From: CALAZP01 sp964410725
GTDB taxonomy: Bacteria > Bacteroidota > Bacteroidia > Chitinophagales > Saprospiraceae
DNA length: 64,000 nt
NCBI GenBank assembly: GCA_964410725.1
Contig: CAYPID010000003.1
Location: forward strand, 50,118-114,117
Reading direction: 5' to 3'
The translations under genes and the position numbers were made by a program. Numbering within the stretch: position 1 is the first letter of the stretch; the number at the start of each line of letters is the position of its first letter. This document shows positions 45,348 to 54,849 of this stretch, one piece after another. The notes beneath the pieces are model-generated. The model did no database searches and was not told the DNA's origin. It worked only from the letters and a program-made list of their open reading frames with translations.

Positions 45348-46708
45348 GAGAAATGGAGCAAAAGGAGATACAAAAAATAAGGGATACGGCATGGGCGTTA
45401 GAACAAGATTTAAAATGGTTAGAGGAGATTTTGGAAATCCGGTTAAATTCTCATTATGAAGGAGCGGATGGCGGAAAATCGATTTATCAAAGTGCACCAC
45501 CAGACCTATCTGAGGATGGAAGTTTTTATGGAGAATTTTTAAACTACTATCAATTAAAAAAAGGAGAGCGGATTTTATTGCTGATGGCGATAGCGCCTCA
45601 TTTAAAACCACAAATATTTGATCTATTTTTTAAGAAAAACGACAAAATTGATCGAGGATATACTGAATTTGGGGGCATAAAGGGCATCCAACACGGGGGC
45701 TTTCTTCCAACTGGTGAGACCGTGGCATTTGTGTTAACCGAGGGTTCTTTGGGAAAGAGAATTTACTTAAATGAATTGTTTTCCGACCAACATATTTTTA
45801 AAAAGTTAAATGTATTGAGATTGGAAGAGGCGCCTCCCCATGAACCGGCGTTATCGGGAAGATTGGTTATTAGTCAAGAGTATTTGAGTTATTTTTTGAC
45901 AGGAAAACCATATAAACCTAAGTTTAGCGAAAAATTCCCTGCTCAAGAGATCTCCTCTAATTTGGGATGGGAGGATTTGGTTCTAGATGGTGAGGTGATG
46001 GAAGAGGTGGAGAGTATTTTAACATGGATTAAGCATCAGGAAAAAGATAGGGGCTTTCATAAGCGGATTATGCCAGGATATAGGGCTTTATTTTATGGAC
46101 CTCCAGGAACTGGGAAGACTTTAACAGCTACCCTGTTAGGCCAGCAAACCAAAAGGATGGTTTACCGCATTGATTTGTCTCAAATGGTTTCTAAATATAT
46201 TGGTGAAACCGAAAAGAACCTATCAAATCTATTTGATATTGCGGAAAATAGGGATTGGATTTTATTTTTTGATGAAGCGGATGCTCTTTTTGGGCAAAGA
46301 ACGGAGATGAAAGATTCTAAAGACAGGTTTGCCAATCAGGAAACAGCTTATTTGCTTCAGCGAATAGAATCTTACCATGGCATTGTAATTTTAGCCACTA
46401 ACCTGAAGCCCAATATAGACCGGGCATTTATGCGCAGATTTCAGGCGATACTTTATTTTGGAATGCCCAATACAGATCAAAGGCTTAAATTATGGAAGAA
46501 TATCCAAAATAGTGTAGTATTTGATCAGGATGTCGATTTAATGGAATTGGCGACTCAACATGAATTATCGGGTGGAGCGATCAATAACATAGTACAGAAT
46601 GCTTGGATTTCTTCAATAAAAAAGAAATCAGAAAATATTGAAAAGGTAGATCTTCTTTCAGCGATTAGAAGGGAGTACCTTAAAGAAGGAAAAACCGTAA
46701 TAAATTGA
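45338..46708 (+). CDS. AAA+ ATPase (Pvc15-like)
   Basis: A 456-aa cytosolic AAA+ ATPase. An N-terminal helical domain (~1-210) is followed by Walker A GPPGTGKT (254-261), Walker B ILFFDEAD (308-315), an arginine-finger region near RAFMRRFQ, and the C-terminal lid. In PVC/Afp the homologue is essential for loading or assembly and may unfold cargo into the tube. ATG 45338 is chosen over an in-frame TTG at 45311; it overlaps the tape-measure stop by 10 bp. It is the last eCIS structural gene; the convergent transporter gene ends 3 bp away. Confidence 0.93.
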   Translation: MEIREMEQKEIQKIRDTAWALEQDLKWLEEILEIRLNSHYEGADGGKSIYQSAPPDLSEDGSFYGEFLNYYQLKKGERILLLMAIAPHLKPQIFDLFFKKNDKIDRGYTEFGGIKGIQHGGFLPTGETVAFVLTEGSLGKRIYLNELFSDQHIFKKLNVLRLEEAPPHEPALSGRLVISQEYLSYFLTGKPYKPKFSEKFPAQEISSNLGWEDLVLDGEVMEEVESILTWIKHQEKDRGFHKRIMPGYRALFYGPPGTGKTLTATLLGQQTKRMVYRIDLSQMVSKYIGETEKNLSNLFDIAENRDWILFFDEADALFGQRTEMKDSKDRFANQETAYLLQRIESYHGIVILATNLKPNIDRAFMRRFQAILYFGMPNTDQRLKLWKNIQNSVVFDQDVDLMELATQHELSGGAINNIVQNAWISSIKKKSENIEKVDLLSAIRREYLKEGKTVIN

Positions 46709-46711
46709 GTT

Positions 46712-48598
46712 TTAATTTTGAATCCTTGGTCTAATATTAGAGTAACCAATGGGGTCAACTTTTTCAAAAAGTTGTAGGGCTGTTTTTTTAAGATTTGAAT
46801 GTGGATTAAAACTGGTAGATGCCAAAAGTTGATGCTTATTTCCAAAGTTGGCAGCATAAACTTTAAGAGCGGTTATTCTTAGCTGAATATCTAAGGCAGT
46901 GTTATTCACTAAGTCCATCAATCGAATATCTGGCGAAAAAACAAGAATAGGGAAAATTCCTTCAAACCTTCGAAGTAACTTTTTGGGATTAGTTTCTTTC
47001 AAAAGAGGAAGAAAAATTGATTTTTCAGCAGGCTTTAGAATAAGGTCAAAATATTCAATAGCAATAATTTCTTCCTTATTTTCTCCAGAAAAGAACTGAG
47101 TTTGAAGTGCCTCAATAGGTTGGTTGGGATAGATTTTTCTAAGTTGTCTAAAGACTAATATCAATGCCCCTTTGATTGGAATTTCCAGTTGATAGGAGAC
47201 TTCGGTATAATCGGGATGTTTTAAATCTTCTTTCGCACTGATTAATTGCAGGTAATTCTTAATATGATTATGAAGGTTTTCTTTATCCTTGGATAAATTA
47301 TCATTAAGGTTGAATTCGGGGGGGGAGGAACTGTAGTTTTTTAATCGATTGGACAAATTAATTTTGTAATGAAATATTAGTTTGTTGGAAATCAACCACC
47401 AAGCTAATAGCGTTATGGCTAGAAAAGAAAACAGAAAATTAATTTCTAGATTAACACTTTTTATTTGTGTTATAAACAGCAGAATTAAACCAGCAATTAA
47501 TTGTCCATAGGTTTTTCCATAACCATCACCATAGTTTTGAATAGAGGATTTTAGTTCTGGAGGAAAGGCTTGGTAGAGCATATTATGGGAAGGCGTATAG
47601 ACTGCATTGGAAAGCGATCTTTCTATTAATTTATTTAACAGAGCGAAAATTAACCCAATAGATGTTGCTCCCAACAATAGCAGAATTAAGCCGCTCGAAG
47701 TGGTTAGAAGCAGCAAAAAGATAAGGACCAATAACCCAGCTTGAAGACCATAAATTTTTAGCAATCGCTTTACAAAAAAGAGTTTTAGAAACATTTCTAA
47801 GAGTTTGGCGGATCCAAATAGTAGCGCTAAAAACCCTGCCAAATCAGCTGTGGTCGTAAAGAGTTTCTCGGAGGACAAGAGCGCTAAGTAATCTACTAGG
47901 AATCGGACAACAAAAGAGGCAATAATTGCCAAAAGGACAAAAAGAAAAAATGAATTTTTTAATAAATGGCTGAAACGGTTATCAATTTTTTGTGGGGTGA
48001 AATATTTAGGAGATGGTGTGGGGATATTTCTATTTAGGCGAAAAAGTAATAAAATAAAACAGCCTACGGCAATGGTTGCTAAAAGCATTAAAAAAGACGG
48101 GTTTTTAACGATATTAAAGCGAAGGAGAACGGGTATTGAAGCGTAACAAACCACCGCAGAAACTACTTCTCCAGCACTAATAAGAGCGTTGTATTTTTGA
48201 TTTTGACTTAAATCAAAAAGGATGGGAGGCAATTTCCAGAAAACAAAAACCAGAAAGTTTCCTGAAACCCAAAACCAGGAATAGGCCATAAATATAATCC
48301 ATGGATTATTTCCATTTTGCATATCAAAATAATGCCATTGCCATATAACAGTAATTAGTATTCCTATTAAAAAGCACAAGGCAGTGAAGAAAAAACCCCT
48401 TTTAATCTCAAGTGTTTGGAACCCTTTAGTAATAATGGCTCCTAGTACACCTGCAATGATGTAACTTAACGGAAGATAAGAAGCACCAGTAGTTTTTAGA
48501 AATAAAGATGAAATAAACGAAAGGTAGAATGCAATATACATTCCAAGGAAAAAGCTCAGGCCAATTAGGATAAAAATTTGAATTTTCTGATGTGTCAT
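46712..48598 (-). CDS. NTT/MFS-like transporter with C-terminal helical-repeat domain
   Basis: A 628-aa integral membrane protein with about twelve predicted helices over ~1-405. The opening FILIGLSFFLGMYIAFYLSF and the motif RSLSNAVYTPSHNMLYQAFPPELKS near 325 recall the NTT/AAA (ATP:ADP antiporter-like) and MFS families of Bacteroidota. Residues ~435-628 are soluble and helical, resembling HEAT-type repeats. The substrate is unknown. It is last of a five-gene minus-strand operon, starting at the methyltransferase stop. Its gene end lies 3 bp from the eCIS ATPase end. Confidence 0.7.
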   Translation of the reverse strand: MTHQKIQIFILIGLSFFLGMYIAFYLSFISSLFLKTTGASYLPLSYIIAGVLGAIITKGFQTLEIKRGFFFTALCFLIGILITVIWQWHYFDMQNGNNPWIIFMAYSWFWVSGNFLVFVFWKLPPILFDLSQNQKYNALISAGEVVSAVVCYASIPVLLRFNIVKNPSFLMLLATIAVGCFILLLFRLNRNIPTPSPKYFTPQKIDNRFSHLLKNSFFLFVLLAIIASFVVRFLVDYLALLSSEKLFTTTADLAGFLALLFGSAKLLEMFLKLFFVKRLLKIYGLQAGLLVLIFLLLLTTSSGLILLLLGATSIGLIFALLNKLIERSLSNAVYTPSHNMLYQAFPPELKSSIQNYGDGYGKTYGQLIAGLILLFITQIKSVNLEINFLFSFLAITLLAWWLISNKLIFHYKINLSNRLKNYSSSPPEFNLNDNLSKDKENLHNHIKNYLQLISAKEDLKHPDYTEVSYQLEIPIKGALILVFRQLRKIYPNQPIEALQTQFFSGENKEEIIAIEYFDLILKPAEKSIFLPLLKETNPKKLLRRFEGIFPILVFSPDIRLMDLVNNTALDIQLRITALKVYAANFGNKHQLLASTSFNPHSNLKKTALQLFEKVDPIGYSNIRPRIQN

Positions 48599-49408
48599 TT
48601 ATTTCTTCAATAGATAAAGTCCTCGAAAAAATTGCACAAAGATTCGATTAGGTAAAGAAAGGAGGTGTATTTTACTTTTCCGGAGTGGGGAGAGGTTGTT
48701 GTAAAGATTATTGATAGTGGACAGCCAATTAACATAAGCGTCCTCATTGTTGTTAAATTCAGAGGATAGCCGTAATCTCGTGTCGAGGATATATTCAAAA
48801 CGGAAAAGCATTTTAATCTTTGAAAAGCCTGCACTTTTAGCCAATTCAATAAATTCATCTTGATGACAAAAGTATCTTTGAGCAGAGAGGTTAAGGTAGC
48901 CAGCTCTTAAATCTTTTTCTTTGATTACAGCATTAAAAAAATTAAAATCGTGATCTTGAAGTAGTGGCATCCAGACAATAACCATTCCATCGTCTTGCAG
49001 GGATTTAAAAGCTTTACCCAATACTTCGCTTTGGCGGTTTTTTGCAAATTCATGAAGTACCATTTTTAAAATAATATGGCTGAAGGATTGTTGAGGAATT
49101 TCTGATGTTAAAAACTCAGCATGTAAAAAATTAACAGGATGTTTTATTTTTTGAACTTGATTTAGTTCAGACAGCATTTTCTTTCCCTTTTCAATTTGAA
49201 AGGAGGAGGATTCCAGTATATGGTAATCGAAGTTCAAATCTGGAAATCGATTTAAATACTCAAATAGCAGAGACCCATATCCTCCACCAATATCTAGTAA
49301 TGAAGTGAGGGCTTGGGAGCGTAATACTTCGTAAAAAATATCAAAATGGGTGGAACTTGTCGCGTGAATGGTTTTAAAATCAACATTTCTTTGATTGTAA
49401 TCATTCAT
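48599..49408 (-). CDS. class I SAM-dependent methyltransferase
   Basis: A 269-aa Rossmann-fold methyltransferase. Motif I is LLDIGGGYGS (38-46), an acidic residue follows in DYHILESSS, and motif III/IV is HIILKMVLHEFA near 130. The layout resembles small-molecule O-methyltransferases of the acetylserotonin/CrtF type. No signal peptide. It sits between a TonB-dependent receptor and a transporter with gaps of 2 and 0 bp, so it might modify an imported or exported ligand; the substrate cannot be read from the sequence. Confidence 0.82.
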   Translation of the reverse strand: MNDYNQRNVDFKTIHATSSTHFDIFYEVLRSQALTSLLDIGGGYGSLLFEYLNRFPDLNFDYHILESSSFQIEKGKKMLSELNQVQKIKHPVNFLHAEFLTSEIPQQSFSHIILKMVLHEFAKNRQSEVLGKAFKSLQDDGMVIVWMPLLQDHDFNFFNAVIKEKDLRAGYLNLSAQRYFCHQDEFIELAKSAGFSKIKMLFRFEYILDTRLRLSSEFNNNEDAYVNWLSTINNLYNNLSPLRKSKIHLLSLPNRIFVQFFRGLYLLKK

Positions 49409-49410
49409 AA

Positions 49411-52170
49411 TTAAAAATTAAAGCTGGTTCTTATAAAAAAGTGTCTTCCTCTTTGGGGAATGTAGGGAACATTACCAGTGAGGTTATCACTATAGTTGGC
49501 TGATGCCGTCCGTGGACCTGCGTGGTAATAGGTAGGTAAGGCACTATTTAACAAATTCCCATTTAAAAAATTATTGGCGGTGATTTGAAGGATAAGAGAT
49601 TTAAATTTATCATGAGAAATGGTTAGACTTCCATTTAAAATGAAGTAAGCTGGGTATTCTCCTGAATTGTCTAATCCTGGATTACCTGTTTGCGTAGTAT
49701 TAGGCCCTACGGGTTGAGCGCTAACATAATTTCCCCTAGTATTTAGGTTTATATTAAAACTTTCCATTTTTAGGCGATAATTAGCCATTAAATTCAAATG
49801 GTGAGCAGCGATATCTCCTAAGCGAATCTTGGAATTATCTGTTTCGACTTGATAGGGATTTAGGAAAGTATAATTAAGACCAAAACTCAAAGGGGAGGAT
49901 TTGGGGTGATACTTAAGATATCCCAATAGTCCCGTAATAGCATATTCACCAACATTTCTATTCATCAAAATACCTGAGTCATCTCTGGATGATGCTACTG
50001 CATCTTTAATGCCGCTATAAAAACCCATTAGTTCATAATCAAAATTTTTGTCGAAAAATGAACCGCCTAAAGAAAGGCTAGCATAATCTATTTTTTCAGT
50101 CCCCAGCTCTGGATTTGCTGTTCTTCCACCTCCCGTGGAGAATTTGGTCCATTGTGAAACATTTTGGGTTCCTCTGGAATAAATGGCTTTGGCAAAAAGG
50201 GCTTCATTATAATATACTAAGGTGAGTCTAGGTGAAAAGTCCCACCCATATCCACCTGTAGCGCGGATTCTGTTGTAATCAATTCGGGCTGCTCCCGTAA
50301 TTATCAACTTGGAAGGAATGACAGAAAAGTTACCTTGAAAATATGTTCCAAAATCAATTATTGGAAACTGGTTGCTCCCTTTATCCTGATTATTGACCGT
50401 CCCTAGTTCTTGAGCTAAGAATACCGTATCTTGCTTATTGGAGTTGGCGTAATCATAATCTGTGTAAGTTAGGTAATCTCCTTGCATTTGGCTACTTCTA
50501 AACTCAACACCTGCCATTAGATTTAAATTCTTTTCAGAATAGTAGAATCTAGCGTCATTTCTAAACTGTCTGCCTTCGTAATAAAAGTAAAGATTAGAGT
50601 ATCCAGGTTTGATCTCCTCTGATCCGGAGGTATTTGGTAAAAGTTGTTCAGGATAAAATAAATGGGCCAAATGAAAGCCATTGGATGGATTTCCAAGAGG
50701 TCTAAAATTAACCCGATTGGTAGCTCTGTCTAATGAATGATTATGAAAAGAAAGCAGATTTGAAAAAGATATTTTTTCAAAATTTCTTTCGTATTTGGCA
50801 TAGAAGGTGGTGTTTTTTGGAACCCAGAGGTTTCCATTTTTTGAACCGGCCGCATAAATATCTTGGTAGTAATTAAACCCTTCTTCTCTTCTCCATGTCC
50901 GGAAGCCCAATTCAAAAAAATTAAAGGATAATTTTCCACCTATGTAGTAATCTTTAGTATGGTTCGAGTAGCCTGCGGGATGCCCATTTACTAAACCTGT
51001 ATAGGCATTTTTGTCCCAGTCTCTGGCTGCCCCTATACCTTCTTGAGTAAAAATAATACTATCTATTTGCCCACCATTATTTGGAAAGGTATTAAAATAG
51101 GGAGATTGAAAAGGAATATTGAAGGAATCCAAATATTGATTGAGACTAATAGATTGACCATTCAAGGAAAAACTATTGTACAGATTAAGGTGGTTGTAGG
51201 AGAAAATATTTAGGTCATCGGGGTTATAATCGTAAAAATCAACAAAGGACAAATTGTTTTCATCAGAATAGTAGTAACGTCCCGTCAAAGTTGCATTAAA
51301 AAGCTCACTCTTATAACCTAAAATTAGATCGGCATCTTTGGTGTTATAAGATCCACCGGATATTAAACCAGTACCATACAATCCATCCTTATCTGAAACA
51401 CTTTCTCCGAAAGCATCCTGTGGTTTCTCACCTGGAGCGTAGGTAATTATATTAATGGCCCCAACGAAAGCCCTTGGGCCATACATAGTTGAAGATGGAC
51501 CATAAAGAACTTCTACAGCTTTAATGGATGACATCGGGTATTGTCGTGATAGATATGCAATATTAGACCAGATATCATTCTCTTCGACTCCATCTACCAT
51601 AAGGAGGGTTCTCTCTGTATTTTCTTGCCTAAAACCCAATTGAAATATATTTGCGAAAGTGGCAGAATAAATCTTACTAATATTAAATCCCGGCAGATCA
51701 GATAGTAATTCTACTATGTCTACATAACCGCGATTTAAAATTTCTTCCCTGGTAATTAATAAAACCGTAGCAGGAGCGGTTTTGATATTTTCAGATTTTT
51801 TCGAAACAGAGCTAACTGTAATAATTTGATTTTCTTTTGCTAATCGTTTAAAAATGGCGTCAAAGACGATATGCGGATCGTCAGAAAAATCAGGGTCGCT
51901 TTTAATAATTTGTAGTATATAGGACTCTGCCAAGGCTATGTCATCCTCTGCAATAGCTATTAAAGCTAACATTCTCAAAGCTCTATTAACAGTATTGCTA
52001 TTTATAAATCCACCGTTTTCTAAACATAATAGTAAGGATTGTTTAGCATTTAAAAATCTGCCAATTTCATAGTCATCTCTAGCTTTATCAATGGCATCGA
52101 AACCACATTGGGCAAAGGACTTAAAGCTGAAAAGGACCAGAAGGATAAGAAATAAATAATTGGACCTCAT
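49411..52170 (-). CDS. TonB-dependent receptor with helical N-terminal domain
   Basis: A 919-aa outer-membrane receptor. The signal peptide ends near SFAQ (~20). Residues ~25-115 are a TPR-like helical domain (DYEIGRFLNAKQSLLLCLEN), not the usual CarboxypepD sandwich. The plug spans ~130-250 (APATVLLITREEILNRGY, MVDGVEEN, LYGPSSTMYGPRAFVG). The barrel runs to the C-terminal aromatic strand RHFFIRTSFNF. It is a member of the operon that encodes the two STAND-WD40 proteins, which is unusual company for a nutrient receptor. Confidence 0.9.
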   Translation of the reverse strand: MRSNYLFLILLVLFSFKSFAQCGFDAIDKARDDYEIGRFLNAKQSLLLCLENGGFINSNTVNRALRMLALIAIAEDDIALAESYILQIIKSDPDFSDDPHIVFDAIFKRLAKENQIITVSSVSKKSENIKTAPATVLLITREEILNRGYVDIVELLSDLPGFNISKIYSATFANIFQLGFRQENTERTLLMVDGVEENDIWSNIAYLSRQYPMSSIKAVEVLYGPSSTMYGPRAFVGAINIITYAPGEKPQDAFGESVSDKDGLYGTGLISGGSYNTKDADLILGYKSELFNATLTGRYYYSDENNLSFVDFYDYNPDDLNIFSYNHLNLYNSFSLNGQSISLNQYLDSFNIPFQSPYFNTFPNNGGQIDSIIFTQEGIGAARDWDKNAYTGLVNGHPAGYSNHTKDYYIGGKLSFNFFELGFRTWRREEGFNYYQDIYAAGSKNGNLWVPKNTTFYAKYERNFEKISFSNLLSFHNHSLDRATNRVNFRPLGNPSNGFHLAHLFYPEQLLPNTSGSEEIKPGYSNLYFYYEGRQFRNDARFYYSEKNLNLMAGVEFRSSQMQGDYLTYTDYDYANSNKQDTVFLAQELGTVNNQDKGSNQFPIIDFGTYFQGNFSVIPSKLIITGAARIDYNRIRATGGYGWDFSPRLTLVYYNEALFAKAIYSRGTQNVSQWTKFSTGGGRTANPELGTEKIDYASLSLGGSFFDKNFDYELMGFYSGIKDAVASSRDDSGILMNRNVGEYAITGLLGYLKYHPKSSPLSFGLNYTFLNPYQVETDNSKIRLGDIAAHHLNLMANYRLKMESFNINLNTRGNYVSAQPVGPNTTQTGNPGLDNSGEYPAYFILNGSLTISHDKFKSLILQITANNFLNGNLLNSALPTYYHAGPRTASANYSDNLTGNVPYIPQRGRHFFIRTSFNF

Positions 52171-52179
52171 ATAATGGGT

Positions 52180-54849
52180 TTAAATTTTATTGAATTTATT
52201 TACAATTTCTTCCAAGTTTATATGCCATTTAAATAGGACCTTGTCATTACCTGCTGTAATCAACTGATTAGTTGATTCATTGTAACTTGCGGAGGTAATC
52301 CATCCGGAATGCGCTTGGAAAGTTACAGATTGACCTAATTGGTTAGTTGAAAAATCTATTGGAGTTAACTTCCACGTATGGTCGTAAGAGGCAGAAATAA
52401 TTAGCTCCGTATCTAAAACCTTTACTGTTTTTAAATAACTAATTCTCGAGTCATGGAAATTACCTATTGTGGTAAGTGACTTTTGTTTCAAATCATATAG
52501 GTAAACATTTCCGTTTTCGGCTCCTATGATAATTTTTTCCCAAAGGTCAATAAAGTCAAAAGACATTATTTTTTCCTGTTTTGGAAGTAATATGGCATCT
52601 ATTTTGTCAAAAGTGTTTTTGGATGATTGTCTAAAAATGTTGAGACCGGAGGCCTCTTTTAGTAATAATAACTTATAGTCTGGATTTATTTCAAAAGAGG
52701 GTGTTTTGAATCCATTGTTTGCGAGGGTAATAATCTGCCGTCCAGTAGAGGTAAAAACCCCATTTTCTCGAATAATTAAAGCATCTTCAAGAAACTCAAA
52801 GGGAGGGATGACTCCTAAAAGATCTGTGGTTGGGAAGGGATAATTTTGTCTTTCAAGTAATTGATTAATAAAGTTATAGGTTAAAACTTGGTAGGTTTTG
52901 GTTGTTATCCATAAAGAATTATCGTCTTCTAAAACAAAGGATTTGACATCTTTTGCGATAATACGAATGTCCTCGCTATCTAAGTTGAATTCGATAAGTT
53001 CATCATCAAGGAAAAGACATATTATTCGTTGCCCATCTCTAGTCCATTGAATCTTTTTGATAGGTTTTGGAAAACTATATTCTAGGGCATTAAATTTAGT
53101 GTTGGATTCTATTAAGGCCTTGGCAATAGCTGGTTCATAAGTAAAGCCAGAGTTATCTAAGTTTAGTTGAAATGCCTCTACTGCTTTTATTAGGGATTCG
53201 TTAAACTTCATTTCTCTGATAAGCTGAGATGCATTTAGTCCCATATTGCTTGCTGTCTGCTGAAGACGTAATCTCTCTGCATTTTCAAAATTTTTCATGG
53301 AAATAGCTAAGGCCTCTTGTTCGGCTTCTTGTGCCAATATTGCTTTTTCTCTGGCTTTTTCAGCTAGAACCTTAGCTTGTTCGGCATCTTTTTTTGCTAT
53401 TTCTGCCTTTTCTTTTTCACTTTCTGCGATATTTTTGGCAATCAATGCTTTTTGTTTTTCTAGAATTGCTATTTCACTTGCTAATAAAGCGGTTTGCCGA
53501 TCTTTTTCTGCTGCAATTTTGGCCAAAGACTCAGCTTTAGAGGCTTCTTCAGCTTTAATTCTTTGCAAATCAGCTTCTTCTTTGGATTGAAGCGCTCTTA
53601 AGCGCTCCTCCTCTGCTATATTCTGCGCAATTACAGCTTTTTTTCTTTCTATTCCTGCATAGATTGCTGCAACAAAAGATAGAATGAAAGCAATCCCAAT
53701 AACTGCTGCAACGGCTCTAGTCATTTTAATTAGCCTTTTAACCTTCCTCGTTTCTGCTTCCTTATGTGCGTCATTAATCAAAATGGAATAATCTATAAAA
53801 TTCCAAATAATCTCAGTTTCAGGAGCATATTGTTCTCCCCAGGCATTTGAATATGGAAAAGAAGTCTTCCAGGAAATTACTTCATCAATTTGAGCTGGAG
53901 ATAAAAGTAAGCCCATTTTAGCGTGGTATTGAATCGCCATTTTTTGAAGCTCACGATACTTGTTTACCAGTTTGATTTCATGAAGAATCCATTTGTTAAG
54001 AGGCGCCCAGTAAACAGCAAGGCTTTCGGAAGCTATTTCAAATTTTCCAGGCATAGACTCTTTAACGAATCCAAAATCAATTGCTTCATCGAGAAAATTC
54101 TCTACTTCAGCAACTGAAGTTTTTGATATCGCAATAATTGAATCTTTTGATTGATTCACAAGAGACCAGTGATTAGATAAATCAATATGTATAAAAGGTC
54201 TAAAAAAGTTAATCAACTCAGATCGGGCTCCTGAAGAAACTAAAGCATCCTCTAAATTTTTGCCGGCAAGATTTACCAATCCTTCAAACCCGCCTATTTT
54301 TTGAAAGTCATGAAATGAAAAGTTTTTTCCAAAGAAATTTTCAATAACTCTAGATGCCAGCCCAATAATAAAAATGGGGGTAGTTTTTGTTTCAAAAAAT
54401 TTCAGAAGGTAATCCTTAAATTCATTGGGTGTGGACTCGGAAAAAAATGAAAGTTGAGTCGATGCATCTGGATTGGGAATAAAGTATAAGGACTCGTTGA
54501 ATAAATTTTTTATTTGAGAATGCCTAATTGAGAAATTTAAATTTTTAGGTTTTATAAAGAAGATGACTTTAGTTTTGGGGTCAATTTTTAATGAGTGACA
54601 TATATTAAAGAAATTTTGAATCTCAGTTGAGCTGAATTGATCAAGATATCGATCAATATCATTAATAAGTAAGAGCGGAGCTGAATGGGTTGAAGATTGG
54701 ATAAAGTCAGTAGGAGATAAAGATACGAATTCAGAGGTTGAGTTTAATTGTTCCTGAATACGGTTCAAAAAAAACAAGTTGTATTCGTTATCGGATGTTC
54801 CGATTAAAAACAGGAAGTGATTTTTTTCGATTAAAGAAATTAAAAGCAT
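52180..54849 (-). CDS. degenerate STAND-like membrane protein with coiled coil and beta-propeller
   Basis: An 889-aa paralogue of the upstream protein. At the Walker A position it reads LFLIGTSDNEYN (14-24), lacking the GxGK[S/T] core. A Walker-B-like LLLINDIDRY (59-68) remains. A conserved segment SYSNAWGEQYAPE-like (PYSNAWGEQYAPE, ~340) matches the partner's SNIWANQYHPNF. One membrane helix (~372-395) is followed by ~110 residues of Ala/Glu/Lys coiled coil and a WD40-like propeller (~555-889). ATP binding is probably lost. ATG 54849 gives a 1-base TGATG overlap with the intact paralogue, suggesting coupled translation and a heteromer. Confidence 0.8.
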   Translation of the reverse strand: MLLISLIEKNHFLFLIGTSDNEYNLFFLNRIQEQLNSTSEFVSLSPTDFIQSSTHSAPLLLINDIDRYLDQFSSTEIQNFFNICHSLKIDPKTKVIFFIKPKNLNFSIRHSQIKNLFNESLYFIPNPDASTQLSFFSESTPNEFKDYLLKFFETKTTPIFIIGLASRVIENFFGKNFSFHDFQKIGGFEGLVNLAGKNLEDALVSSGARSELINFFRPFIHIDLSNHWSLVNQSKDSIIAISKTSVAEVENFLDEAIDFGFVKESMPGKFEIASESLAVYWAPLNKWILHEIKLVNKYRELQKMAIQYHAKMGLLLSPAQIDEVISWKTSFPYSNAWGEQYAPETEIIWNFIDYSILINDAHKEAETRKVKRLIKMTRAVAAVIGIAFILSFVAAIYAGIERKKAVIAQNIAEEERLRALQSKEEADLQRIKAEEASKAESLAKIAAEKDRQTALLASEIAILEKQKALIAKNIAESEKEKAEIAKKDAEQAKVLAEKAREKAILAQEAEQEALAISMKNFENAERLRLQQTASNMGLNASQLIREMKFNESLIKAVEAFQLNLDNSGFTYEPAIAKALIESNTKFNALEYSFPKPIKKIQWTRDGQRIICLFLDDELIEFNLDSEDIRIIAKDVKSFVLEDDNSLWITTKTYQVLTYNFINQLLERQNYPFPTTDLLGVIPPFEFLEDALIIRENGVFTSTGRQIITLANNGFKTPSFEINPDYKLLLLKEASGLNIFRQSSKNTFDKIDAILLPKQEKIMSFDFIDLWEKIIIGAENGNVYLYDLKQKSLTTIGNFHDSRISYLKTVKVLDTELIISASYDHTWKLTPIDFSTNQLGQSVTFQAHSGWITSASYNESTNQLITAGNDKVLFKWHINLEEIVNKFNKI

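Noticed and set aside
26100..46708. Prophage or phage-tail bacteriocin (tailocin)
   Set aside because: No capsid, portal, terminase, integrase, holin/endolysin cassette or tail-fibre chaperone is seen, and Pvc16, DUF5908, Pvc12-type and AAA+ ATPase genes are eCIS hallmarks.
26100..46708. Classical type VI secretion system
   Set aside because: There is no TssJ, TssL, TssM, ClpV, TssB/TssC two-gene sheath or TssK; the sheath is a single-chain phage type. A membrane-anchored T6SSiv-like mode remains possible.
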